The notes under the pieces are model-generated. The model was given only the letters and a program-made list of their open reading frames with translations, did no database searches and was not told where the DNA came from. Position numbers and translations under genes: made by a program. From positions 1 through 37,674 of the forward strand of contig JACOTG010000016.1 of NCBI GenBank assembly GCA_016178505.1: a stretch of DNA of 37,674 nucleotides, read 5' to 3'. Shown one piece after another: positions 1 through 8,904 of the stretch; positions within the stretch are counted from its first letter, which is position 1; the number at the start of each line of letters is the position of its first letter. The DNA comes from Planctomycetota bacterium. GTDB taxonomy: Bacteria; Planctomycetota; JACOTG01.

Positions 1-2121
1 GTAGAGCGCGGGGCGACTGCCGTCGTCGGCAACGGCGAGGGGCTCCACGCGGGCGGGGATCCCGCCGCCGAGCGAGGACCACGTCGTGCCGTTCCATCGC
101 GCGATGTTGGCGATCGGCGCTCCGCCGGCAAAGTCGAACTCGCCGCCCACGTAGAGTGCGGCTCCACTCCCGTCGTCGAACACGGCGAGCGCATTCACCA
201 GCGCAGTATGGTTCGGGTTCGCCGTGATGCCGCCCCCGACCTCCGACCAATGACTTCCGTTCCATCGTGCGATGCCGCGCTGGATCCTATGGCGTCGGGC
301 GACGAGCGCGCCACCGACGTAGAGAGCCGGCCCGGTTCCGTCGTCGAACGTGGCCAGGCTTCGAACGTCGAGAGGGTGAGGAGCCATCGGCAACCACGCG
401 GTTCCGTCCCACCTGGCGATGCCGCAGCCGATGGGATGAGCGAAATCCGTGCAGAAATTCCCTCCCGCGAAGATCGCTGGTCCAGAGCCATCGTCGAAGG
501 ATTCGATCGACGATACGTGCTCACAATGGCTCAAGGACAAACCCCGGCCGAGCGTCGACCATTGCTGGCCGTTCCACTTGGCGATTCCGCCCGCATCCAA
601 GCCGTCCGCGACCGGGAAGGTTCCCATTGCGAAAAGTGCCGGGCCGCGCCCGTCGTCGAGAACGCGAAGCGAAGCCGTGACTTGAGTGCAATTGCCGGGT
701 TGCCCTATCCCCAGTCCACCGGCGAGTGCCGACCACGCGCTGCCGTTCCAACGCGCGACGTGATTTGCTGATTCCGATCCGACACCTTCGAACGTTCCGC
801 TGGCGTAAAGGGCCAGTCCGTGACCGTCGTCGAACGAAGCGAGTGAGGTGACTCCATAGATCCCGGTCGCGAGGGACACCCATTCGCCGGCCCGGCGCCG
901 AGCGATCGAGGCTGCCGCGTGCCCGTCAACCGTTTCGAATGACCCAGCCATGTAGAGATCCGATCCGGAGCCGTTGTCGAAGAACGTCGCTGCTGCGTAC
1001 TCGATCCTTACGTCCTCGGATCCGAGCGCCGGCCCCATCGGCGTCCACGACGTACCATCCCATCGTGCAACTCCTTGGTCATACGATCCATCACGCCGCC
1101 GCAGGTACACCCCGGTCGCGTACAGCGCCGGTCCGGTGCCGTCATCGTGCACGAAGAGATCTCGAATGATCCCGCCGTCGAGTTGCTGCGGTAGCGCGGA
1201 CCATCCGTACCGGGTCCAGCGAGCGAGCGAGTGCACGGGAATCCCCGACGTCTGACTGAAGGCTCCGCCGGCATAGAGCGCCGGCCCGCTCCCGTCGTCG
1301 AAGACGCACATCGCGTAGACCGGACCCCGCATTCCGAAGATCAACGCCGACCACTGCGACCCATCCCAGCGCGAAATCGACCTGGCCGAAAGCCCGCCAA
1401 TCGAACGGTACTCGCCGCCCACATAGAGCGCGGGACCGGTGCCGTCATCGAAAGTGGTGAGGCAGTAGATCGTGGCGTCGACCGGTCCGGTTTGTCCGGC
1501 GATCGGCGTCCATGCGCGTCCATCCCATTTCACCAGCCGAGAGGATTGCGCAGGAATCGGGTACGTGTCCCATGCGGCATAGAGCGCGGTACCGGACCCA
1601 TCATCGAAGGTGCCGAACGCCGTGACGCCGTATGGCGATCCCGTCCCGACGGGGGACCACGATCGACCGTCGAATCGGGCAACTCCTCGGGCAGCGACCC
1701 CTCCGATCGAAGTGAATCGCCCGCCGGCATAGAGTGCGAGTCCCGAACCGTCGTCGTAGACGGTCAGCGCGTCGATCGCAGGAGTGTCTCCTGGATCTGC
1801 GACCGCGTCGCCCAACGACAGAGAGGACCATCGCTCGCCGTCCCACCGCGCGATCAGGCTCGCGAACGTCGAGCCCGCGACTTGAAAGGTCCCGGCGGCG
1901 TAAAGCGCGGGGCCGCTTCCATCGTCGAAGGTGGCCAGCGCGCGGACGGCCCCGCCGCTCACGCCGGGTACCGAAAACGCGTTGGCTTCCCATTCACCGC
2001 ACGGACTCTGCGCGAACGACGACGTCGCGGCGATGATCGCGAGCGTCCAACCCGTGAGCGCGCGTCGGACGATCGCGTTTCGGTTTCGCTCTTTCATTCG
2101 GAATGCGTCGCGAGCTGCCAT
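1..2121 (-). CDS. Large secreted repeat protein, 3' end outside window
   Basis: The minus-strand frame stays open from 2121 to the window edge (707 codons seen, no stop). A signal peptide (RRALTGWTLAIIAATSSFAQ) is followed by at least 13 units of about 50-65 residues. Each unit reads roughly FDDGSGPALYxGGxF then IARWDGxxWSxLGxG; unit 13 is cut by the edge. The repeats resemble beta-propeller or kelch-like secreted proteins that are abundant in planctomycetes, so an extracellular or cell-surface role is likely; the ligand is unknown. The start at 2121 is chosen over an in-frame ATG at 2097 because AAGGAG lies 7 bases upstream. Transcribed divergently from the Uma2 gene. The frame and repeats are clear; the function is not. 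Confidence 0.88.
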   Translation of the reverse strand, partial: MAARDAFRMKERNRNAIVRRALTGWTLAIIAATSSFAQSPCGEWEANAFSVPGVSGGAVRALATFDDGSGPALYAAGTFQVAGSTFASLIARWDGERWSSLSLGDAVADPGDTPAIDALTVYDDGSGLALYAGGRFTSIGGVAARGVARFDGRSWSPVGTGSPYGVTAFGTFDDGSGTALYAAWDTYPIPAQSSRLVKWDGRAWTPIAGQTGPVDATIYCLTTFDDGTGPALYVGGEYRSIGGLSARSISRWDGSQWSALIFGMRGPVYAMCVFDDGSGPALYAGGAFSQTSGIPVHSLARWTRYGWSALPQQLDGGIIRDLFVHDDGTGPALYATGVYLRRRDGSYDQGVARWDGTSWTPMGPALGSEDVRIEYAAATFFDNGSGSDLYMAGSFETVDGHAAASIARRRAGEWVSLATGIYGVTSLASFDDGHGLALYASGTFEGVGSESANHVARWNGSAWSALAGGLGIGQPGNCTQVTASLRVLDDGRGPALFAMGTFPVADGLDAGGIAKWNGQQWSTLGRGLSLSHCEHVSSIESFDDGSGPAIFAGGNFCTDFAHPIGCGIARWDGTAWLPMAPHPLDVRSLATFDDGTGPALYVGGALVARRHRIQRGIARWNGSHWSEVGGGITANPNHTALVNALAVFDDGSGAALYVGGEFDFAGGAPIANIARWNGTTWSSLGGGIPARVEPLAVADDGSRPALY

Positions 2122-2128
2122 GGCGGCT

Positions 2129-2134
2129 CTCCTT
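2129..2134 (-). promoter_or_regulatory. Shine-Dalgarno site fixing the start of the repeat protein
   Basis: AAGGAG on the minus strand, 7 bases before the ATG at 2121. It decides between two in-frame ATG codons (2121 and 2097). Confidence 0.7.
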
Positions 2135-2306
2135 CGTTGTGCCGGCGCGGGCTTCGCGGGCGGCGAGAGGAGATCCTCCCACGATTCGTCTCTCTCGCAC
2201 AGTTCCGTGTAACTTCCGACTCGCGAGACTCGACAGAGAGGTCACGACCGTTGAATCGGGAGATGGCCCGCGTACGATGAGCGCCGACACCAAATCGGAG
2301 CCATGC

Positions 2307-2867
2307 ATGGCGGAGCCCGACCTCGCGAAGTCCCGGCACTGGACGTACGACGACTACATGCGCCTCCCCGACGACGGCAAGCGCTACGAGATCCTCTGGG
2401 GAGAGCTTGTCATGACTCCGTCGCCAGCTCGCCGTCACCAGCGCGTCATCGCCCGATTGATCACTGCGCTCGTGAAATTTCTCGACGGCCGCGACCTGGG
2501 CGAATGGCTCCCGTCGCCGATGGACATCGTGCTTGCGAACGATTCGATCGTGCAGCCGGATCTCCTTTTCTTCCGCAAAGGGCGATCGCTCGATTCTCCG
2601 CGGCACGGCATCCACGTCCCGCCGGATCTCGCATTCGAGGTCATCTCGGACTCCTCACGAAAGCGCGACGCGGAGGACAAGACACGCCTCTACATGCAAT
2701 ACGGCGTGCGCGAGTACTGGCTCGTCGATCCCGACCCGAAGCGCATCGACGTATTCGTGTTCGACGCCGGCGCGATCGTGAGCCACGGAGAGTTCACCTC
2801 AGGCGAAGCCACGTCGCCCGACGTCCTGCCGGGCTTCCGCGTGTCGCTCGCCGACCTGTTCGCGTAG
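2307..2867 (+). CDS. Uma2 family (DUF820) nuclease-fold protein
   Basis: 186 residues, the usual size of the Uma2/DUF820 family, whose fold is that of PD-(D/E)xK restriction-like nucleases. Visible family features are WTYDDYMRLPDDGKRYEIL near the N-terminus, QPDLLFF with Asp85, FEVISDSS with Glu111, a Lys at 125, and the signature YGVREYWLVDPDPKRIDVF at 132-150. The start at 2307 has GGAG six bases upstream; an in-frame ATG at 2277 has no well-spaced site. Family members are often numerous per genome and their biological substrate is unknown. It stands alone between the divergent repeat protein and the SbcD-like gene. Confidence 0.9.
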   Translation: MAEPDLAKSRHWTYDDYMRLPDDGKRYEILWGELVMTPSPARRHQRVIARLITALVKFLDGRDLGEWLPSPMDIVLANDSIVQPDLLFFRKGRSLDSPRHGIHVPPDLAFEVISDSSRKRDAEDKTRLYMQYGVREYWLVDPDPKRIDVFVFDAGAIVSHGEFTSGEATSPDVLPGFRVSLADLFA

Positions 2868-2992
2868 CCGAGTTCGCTCCGTCGGGCGGGGACCGCGCAA
2901 CTTCGGGCGCTCGCGACCGACTCTCTCCCGCGCTTTTGCTCGAGGTCGCGTGCCGGTATGATTCCGCGTCGCCGTTCATCCCGGGGGTCTGC

Positions 2993-4099
2993 ATGATTCG
3001 CTTTCTCCACAGCGCCGACTGGCAAATCGGCATGAAGGCCGTCCACGTCGGCACGGCGGGCGATCGCGTGCGCGAGGCCCGGTTCGAGGCTGCTCGCAAC
3101 GTGATCGCACTTGCTCGTGACCGCGGCGTCGACTTCGTGCTCCTCGCGGGCGACACGTTCGAGGACAACGCGGTCGATCGCTCGCTCGTCGAGCGTGTCG
3201 TCGACGTGCTGGCGTCGTCGCCGGTTCCCGTTCTCGTGCTGCCGGGAAATCACGACCCGCTCGTGCCCGGCGCGATCTACGAGAGCCGCGCATTCACGCG
3301 CGCGAGCGATCGCGTCCGCTTGCTTGCGACGACCGAGCCGGTGACGATCGGCGCGGCGACGATCCTGCCGTGCCCGCTTCGCACGAAACACGGCCATGCC
3401 GATCCCACGCGCGCGATCGCCGCCGAGCCGCGAAGTGGGATTCGCATCGGCGTGGCGCACGGGACGTTGCGCGTCGCCGGCCTCGAAGGCGACGACGACT
3501 TCCCGATCGATGCCGATGCGGCCGAGCGATGCGGACTCGACTACCTCGCGCTCGGACACTGGCACTCGCACTTCGTCGCCCCGGGCTGCGACGGCGCGCC
3601 TCGCATCGCATACAGCGGCACCCACGAGCAAACGAAGTTCGGCGAGGGTGCGAGCGGCAATGCGCTCGTCGTCACGATTCGGGAGCCGGGAGCGCCGCCC
3701 GAGATCGAAGTCGTGCGCACCGGCGTGCTCGAGTGGCGGCAAGTCGAACGTCAGGTCAGCGAGGCCGCGGACGTCGGGCGCATCATGTGGGACCTCGAAG
3801 CGATCGCCACCCCGAAGCGCGCGCTGGTCGACGCGACGCTTCGCGGCACGCTGCCGTCGGCCGACCTCCGAAAGCTCGACGAGACGCGCCGATTCCTCAC
3901 CGAGCGATTCCTGTTCGTCCGCTTCGATGCGAGCGCGGTCGTTCCGTCGCCGACCGACGCCCGCTGGATCGACGCGCTTCCGCCCGGCGCCGTTCAGGGC
4001 GCAGCGCGCCGACTCCTCGCCGAGGCGGCCGAGTCGCCCGTCGCGCGCGAAGCGCTGACGCTCCTCTACGCCTTCGCCAACGAGCGGGAGGCGCGATGA
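2993..4099 (+). CDS. SbcD/Mre11-like DNA repair exonuclease subunit
   Basis: A 368-residue calcineurin-fold metallophosphoesterase. Motifs in order: HSADWQIG (6-13), LAGDTFED (51-58), LPGNHDP (83-89), AHG (155-157) and LGHWHSH (187-193). It should be the manganese-dependent nuclease of a double-strand-break processing complex with the next gene, whose ATG overlaps its stop (ATGA, 4096-4099). In motif I the usual metal-binding His of DxH is Gln11 (DWQ); I recall this in some DNA-repair-exonuclease subfamilies, so it need not mean inactivity. GGGGG five bases before the ATG serves as ribosome binding site. Family call is firm; the exact subfamily is less so. Confidence 0.9.
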   Translation: MIRFLHSADWQIGMKAVHVGTAGDRVREARFEAARNVIALARDRGVDFVLLAGDTFEDNAVDRSLVERVVDVLASSPVPVLVLPGNHDPLVPGAIYESRAFTRASDRVRLLATTEPVTIGAATILPCPLRTKHGHADPTRAIAAEPRSGIRIGVAHGTLRVAGLEGDDDFPIDADAAERCGLDYLALGHWHSHFVAPGCDGAPRIAYSGTHEQTKFGEGASGNALVVTIREPGAPPEIEVVRTGVLEWRQVERQVSEAADVGRIMWDLEAIATPKRALVDATLRGTLPSADLRKLDETRRFLTERFLFVRFDASAVVPSPTDARWIDALPPGAVQGAARRLLAEAAESPVAREALTLLYAFANEREAR

Positions 4100-6801
4100 T
4101 CTTTCGAGCGATCGAGATCGAGAGTTGGGGCTGCTTCACGACGCCGCTCGCGATCGGCCCGCTCGCCGAAGGCGTCAACGTCATCCACGGCCCGAACGCG
4201 ACCGGCAAGTCCACCCTCGCATCCGCACTCGCGCGCGGGCTCTTCGATCGCCACAAGGTGAGCGGCTCGGACGCGGAAGCGCTGCGTCCATGGGGCCGCG
4301 ACGTCGGCCCGCGCATCGCCATCGAGTTCGCGCACGCCGGCGTCGAGTACCGCCTGGAGAAGCGCTTTCTCGTCGGTCCGTCGTCGCGCCTGCTGCGCCG
4401 CGAGGGCAGCGGGTTCGCGCTCGTCGCGGAAGGAGAGGCCGCCGACGAGCGCGTGCGCGCGATCCTCAGCGCGACGCCCGCGGGCAAGGGACTGTCGAAG
4501 TCGTCGAACTGGGGAATCGCGCAGGTGCTTTGGGCTCCTCAAGGCGAGCTTCGACTCGACGAAACGAGCCGCGACGCGGAGGTGCGCCTCCGCGATGCGA
4601 TCGGCGCCAGCACGTCCAGCCCCGAGGGCGAGCGGCTCGAGCGGCGCATCGACGAGGAATGGTCGAAGATCTTCACGCCGAAAGGGCAGCTGAAGCGCGG
4701 GCAGGGCGCGTCGCGTCTCGTGACCGTCGAGGCCGATCGTCGCCGCGTCGAAGACGAGCTGGCTCGCGCCTGCGCCGATCTCGCGGCATTCGAGGAGGCG
4801 TCGCGAAAACTCGAAGCGCTGCGCGACGGCCACGCGTCGCTCGCGAAGGACCAGCAGCTCACGAAGGACCGGCTCGTCGAGCTTCGCGCCCGGGCGACGG
4901 CGTACCTCGAACTCGTCGCCAAGGAAGAGAAGATCGCGAGCGAAGAATCTGCGGCTCGAGATCGCGCCGCGGCGATCGACCGGCGAGTTCGCGCGCTCGC
5001 GGACGTGCGCGCCAAACGTCGCGAACTCGAGACGTCGAAGGGCGATGTCGCCGCGAAGCTTCCCGCGCTGGAAGCGGAGGTTGGCGCACGTGCTGGCGAG
5101 GTCAACCGTCTCGCCGCGCGACTCGCGGAGACGCGCGCGGCACTCGACGACCTCGAGTCGATGCGAATCGAACTCGACGACGCACGACGATTTCGAGCGG
5201 CGTCGGAGAAGGAAGCGACGCTACGGCCGCGGATCGATCGGATCGACGAACTCGACCGGCGGATCGCGGCTTCCGGCTCGCGGCCATCGACCGCACCGTC
5301 GCGTGACGAGCTCTCGGCGATCGGGCGCGCGGCCGCTGCTCGCGACCAAGCTCGCGCCGTCCTCGACGCCAGCGCGCTTCGCCTCGAAATCACGGCCGAG
5401 GCACCGGTCGAGATCGAAGCGCCGGAACAGCGACGTCTCGCGCCGGGTGAGAGCGTCGAAGTGCGCGGCACTCCCGAAGTCTCGATTCGCATCCGGGGAG
5501 TCGGGATCGTGCGTGCGCGCGGCCCGTCGGATCTTGGCGCGTCCCCCGCGGACGCGCTGCGGAAAGCCGACGAGACCCTGAGCGCACTCATGCAGCCGTT
5601 CGGCGCCACCGACGTCGAGTCGTTGGAGAAACGGGCACGAGAGCGCGAGAGCAGCGAGGCGACGGTTCAGGCGATGAAGCTGGAGAGAGACACGCTCCTC
5701 GCCGGATCGAATCCCGCCACGCTCCGCAGCGAACTCGATCGCGCCCACCGTGAAACGGTCGAGCTGCGCGCGCGTCGGCCGGATTGGACGAATTCGGCGC
5801 CGCACGTCGAATCGATGGAAGAGGCCTACACGAAGCATCACGCGTCGCTCGTTCCACTGGTGCGCGCGCTCGAAGACGAGCACAAGACGGCAGCGCGGTC
5901 GCACGCCGATGCCGAGCAATCGTGGTTTCGCGAGCGAACGAAGTTCGAATCGTTACCCGCTCAGATCCAGCGTGAGATCGACGCCGAACGCCGTCTCGTC
6001 GACGAGGACGGGCTTGACGAGGCCGCTCGTGCGGCTGCGTGCGAGGATGCGGCGCTCGCTTGGCGCGCGGCGACGGCCGCGGCTCGAATCGCAAAGGAAG
6101 AACGTCGTGAATTCGGCGGCGACCCGGCGGGCGACGTCGTTCGAACCGAGCAATCCCTTGAGCGCCTCGACGATGCCGAGCGCCGCGCATTCGAAGCCGT
6201 GAAGCTCGCCGAGGGTGCGCTCAACGATCGTGCGGACGAGGGCGCGTACTCGACCGTCGCGCGGCTCGAAGAACAACGCGCGCGGCTTGCGGACGACGAG
6301 GCGCGGGAGCGGCGGCGCGCCGACGCGCTCGAGTGCCTCCGAAGCGCCATCGCGAAGGCCCGCGCGGAGGTCGTGGATCTGCTCGTTCGCCCTATTCGCG
6401 CCCGCGTCGAGAAGAGCCTGCCCCGCATCGTCGGAGGAGAGATCGGGTCGCTCGAGTTCGGAGCCGACTTCCGCCCGCGCGCCATCCGACCGGAGCCGGG
6501 AGGCGACGCGGTCGGCCTCGACGCGCTCTCGGGCGGGACCGCGGAGCAGCTGCACTTCGCGACGCGCCTGGCGCTCGCCGAAGTGTTGTCAGAGAAGGCG
6601 CGCGAGGTGATCGTCCTCGACGACCCGCTCGTGTTCACGGACGCGGAGCGAATGGTGCGCATTGCGGAAGTGCTCGCCGAGGCGGGCGCTCGCTGTCAGA
6701 TCCTCCTCTTCACGTGCCACCCCGAGCGCTACCGCGGACTTCCCGTCGCGCGCGAGTTCGACCTCGCCGCGATCCGACGCGCGGATCCCGCCAAACGATA
6801 G
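4096..6801 (+). CDS. SbcC/Rad50-like coiled-coil ATPase without a zinc hook
   Basis: A 901-residue ABC/SMC-type ATPase. Walker A is GPNATGKST at 32-40, the signature LSGGTAEQL starts at 811, and Walker B VIVLDDP ends with Asp842-Asp843, followed by an FTCHPE switch. Long Ala/Arg/Glu-rich coiled coils fill roughly 220-430 and 500-770. No CxxC zinc hook exists. Instead the middle (about 434-475) holds a short beta-rich segment (APVEIEAPEQ, LAPGESVEVRGTPEVSIRIRGVG). Partner of the upstream nuclease by ATGA overlap, hence an SbcCD-like complex. It could also be grouped with YhaN-type ATPases, whose partner YhaO is also an Mre11 homologue. The ATPase assignment is certain. Confidence 0.88.
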   Translation: MIFRAIEIESWGCFTTPLAIGPLAEGVNVIHGPNATGKSTLASALARGLFDRHKVSGSDAEALRPWGRDVGPRIAIEFAHAGVEYRLEKRFLVGPSSRLLRREGSGFALVAEGEAADERVRAILSATPAGKGLSKSSNWGIAQVLWAPQGELRLDETSRDAEVRLRDAIGASTSSPEGERLERRIDEEWSKIFTPKGQLKRGQGASRLVTVEADRRRVEDELARACADLAAFEEASRKLEALRDGHASLAKDQQLTKDRLVELRARATAYLELVAKEEKIASEESAARDRAAAIDRRVRALADVRAKRRELETSKGDVAAKLPALEAEVGARAGEVNRLAARLAETRAALDDLESMRIELDDARRFRAASEKEATLRPRIDRIDELDRRIAASGSRPSTAPSRDELSAIGRAAAARDQARAVLDASALRLEITAEAPVEIEAPEQRRLAPGESVEVRGTPEVSIRIRGVGIVRARGPSDLGASPADALRKADETLSALMQPFGATDVESLEKRARERESSEATVQAMKLERDTLLAGSNPATLRSELDRAHRETVELRARRPDWTNSAPHVESMEEAYTKHHASLVPLVRALEDEHKTAARSHADAEQSWFRERTKFESLPAQIQREIDAERRLVDEDGLDEAARAAACEDAALAWRAATAAARIAKEERREFGGDPAGDVVRTEQSLERLDDAERRAFEAVKLAEGALNDRADEGAYSTVARLEEQRARLADDEARERRRADALECLRSAIAKARAEVVDLLVRPIRARVEKSLPRIVGGEIGSLEFGADFRPRAIRPEPGGDAVGLDALSGGTAEQLHFATRLALAEVLSEKAREVIVLDDPLVFTDAERMVRIAEVLAEAGARCQILLFTCHPERYRGLPVAREFDLAAIRRADPAKR

Positions 6802-7049
6802 CGAAAGAAGGCGATTGCGCTCGTCTCCGGCGAAGGGGTAGACTTGCCGGTCGCCTTCAGGATCTTCGGCTCGTGGCCTCGCCACGGGAGGTTCCTTGGT
6901 GCGAACGGTCGAGAATCGATTCCGCATCCACCCGTTCGCTCGCATCGCAGGCCCCACATCGATCGAAATCTCACGCTCGCGCGTCCCGTACCCAGAGCGA
7001 CTCCGCATGAAGCCCAGTGCTCGGGGAACGAAAGTAGGAGGATGAACTC

Positions 7050-8843
7050 GTGAAAGCATTCATCGTGCGCTTTCCGCTGTGCGTGGCGTTGACCACGGCC
7101 GCGGCGGCGATTGCGTCCGGGCAGGCGTGCCCGCCGCACCCGCCGGCATTCGCGCCAGCAGGACAGCCGAGCCCCGCGCCGTCTCCGTCGCCGTCGCCTT
7201 CGCCGACCCCGGCGCCTCGACCGGGCGGCGATGTGACTCCGCGCCCAGGCGGCGGGACCACGCCGCGCACTCCGGGTACACGGGGCGGCGTCACGAAGCC
7301 CGGCGGCACGGCTCGTCAGACGGGATCGTTCGACTGGCGCGCGTGGTGGGAAGCGAATCGGTGGCGCTATCTGACGTTCCAATCGGTCGTCGTCGAGAAG
7401 ACCGGCTCGCGCGAGGCGATCGCCAGTGAGCCGAAACCGACGGGCGACGCACTCCTCTCGGATCCGTCGCGCGGCTCCGCGATTGCGAAGCTGCGTGAAG
7501 TTGCGGCGAGCTCGCGCGACTCGCTGGCGCGTGAGGCGTTCAGTGCGCTGGTATCGGTTGCGGGCGGCGACGCAGCGAAGGACATCACCGGCGCGGCAAC
7601 GGGCGGCGATCCCGATCGGCGCCTCTCGGCCATGCTCGCCGCGTCGCGTCTCGAATCCACCGCCGGCATCGACGAGCTGCGGGCCGCGCTTCGCGATTCC
7701 ACTCGATCGTCGATCGAGCGCGGTGCCGCCGCGGTCGTGCTCGGCATTCGCGGCGATTCGGCGTCGCGCGACGCGATGGCTGCGCTCGCGAACGATGCTC
7801 GACAATCGCTCGAGGCGCGCGTCGGTGCCGTCATCGGCCTCGGCGTTTCGGGCAGTGATTCGACCCGCGTCGTCTGCGACATCCTGCGTCGCGACAAGGA
7901 AGCGCGCGTGCTCAAGCTCGCGGCGGCGTTCGCACTCGGTCGCAGCGGCGACTCGCAGGCCGTCGCGGCGCTCGCCGAAACCGTGCGCACGGGCGACTCG
8001 GCGGACCTTCGCCGCGCGGCAGCGGCGTCGCTCGGCGCGCTCTCGGTTCACGGCAAGCATCCCATCGCGGGCACGTCGCGCACGCAGGCGGCGGACGCGC
8101 TGGTGTTCGCGGCGACGTCCGACACGGACCTCGCCGTTCGCGGACTCGCGCTGATTTCGCTTGGCCAGACCGGCAGCGGCGAGGGCCACCGCGAGTGCCT
8201 GCGAATCCTGAAGGAAGGCTCGGGCGAGTTGGTCGTTCCCGCGATGTTGGCGATTGCCATTTCGGGCGACATGATCGACGGCGAAGCAATCGTCCCGTTC
8301 TTGAACGGGAACGCGGCGTACCGCGCGCCGGCCGCGCTCGCGCTCGGGATCCTTCACTACGACGCGGCGAAGACCCAGCTTCGCGACCTTTTCGAGAAGA
8401 CGAACGACCGCTCGGTGAAGCAGTTCACGGCACTCGCTCTCGGCTTCCTGCGTGACGTCCTCTCGGCGCCGGCCATCTCTCGCTTCATCGTCGAGGCGGG
8501 GGATCGCGACGGATGGGAGTCGGCGGCGCAAGCCCTTGGCTTGATGGGCAGCTACCCGGCAGTCGTCGCGCTTCGCGGCGCGGCGGACTCGGCGCCGAAT
8601 GCCGAAGCGCGCGCGTTCGCGCTCGAGATGCTCGGTCGCGTGCGCGACATGCAGTCTCAGCGCCGGTTCGAAGACGTGCTCGCGGCGTCGAACAAAACGG
8701 ACCAGGAGAGGACCGCAGCCGTTCGAGGGCTCGGCTACCTCGCATCGCCGGTGGGTTACGTGCCCCCGATCCGCGAGGTCTTCTGCGACCGCGACTACGA
8801 CCTGAAGGGACCGCTCTTCAAGGCGCTCGTCGCAAGTTTGTAG
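7050..8843 (+). CDS. Secreted HEAT-repeat protein
   Basis: 597 residues starting at GTG, with AGGAGG eight bases upstream; the ATG at 7042 is out of frame. Signal peptide about 1-25 (FPLCVALTTAAAAIASGQA), then a Pro/Gly/Ser/Thr-rich linker to about 90, then FDWRAWWEANRWRYL. The rest is a run of alpha-helical pairs of HEAT or armadillo type (AAAFALGRSGDSQAV, ALISLGQTG, ALALGILHYDAAK, AAQALGLMGSYPAVV). Such proteins are usually scaffolds. The 248-base gap upstream of the gene shows no other feature I can name. A strong hairpin follows the gene. No enzymatic motif seen. Confidence 0.82.
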   Translation: MKAFIVRFPLCVALTTAAAAIASGQACPPHPPAFAPAGQPSPAPSPSPSPSPTPAPRPGGDVTPRPGGGTTPRTPGTRGGVTKPGGTARQTGSFDWRAWWEANRWRYLTFQSVVVEKTGSREAIASEPKPTGDALLSDPSRGSAIAKLREVAASSRDSLAREAFSALVSVAGGDAAKDITGAATGGDPDRRLSAMLAASRLESTAGIDELRAALRDSTRSSIERGAAAVVLGIRGDSASRDAMAALANDARQSLEARVGAVIGLGVSGSDSTRVVCDILRRDKEARVLKLAAAFALGRSGDSQAVAALAETVRTGDSADLRRAAAASLGALSVHGKHPIAGTSRTQAADALVFAATSDTDLAVRGLALISLGQTGSGEGHRECLRILKEGSGELVVPAMLAIAISGDMIDGEAIVPFLNGNAAYRAPAALALGILHYDAAKTQLRDLFEKTNDRSVKQFTALALGFLRDVLSAPAISRFIVEAGDRDGWESAAQALGLMGSYPAVVALRGAADSAPNAEARAFALEMLGRVRDMQSQRRFEDVLAASNKTDQERTAAVRGLGYLASPVGYVPPIREVFCDRDYDLKGPLFKALVASL

Positions 8844-8865
8844 GCAAGACTCAGCACTCATCACA

Positions 8866-8897
8866 CGCCCCGCGTTCGGTCAAACGAGCGCGGGGCG
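8866..8897 (+). terminator. Strong hairpin, probable terminator
   Basis: Stem arms 8866-8878 and 8885-8897 (core CGCCCCGCG/CGCGGGGCG extended by four more pairs including one G-T), loop GTCAAA, followed by ATTTCT. It would end the HEAT gene transcript, but the next ATG lies only seven bases after the stem, so the hairpin could also cover that gene's ribosome binding site. Confidence 0.6.
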
Positions 8898-8904
8898 ATT
8901 TCTC

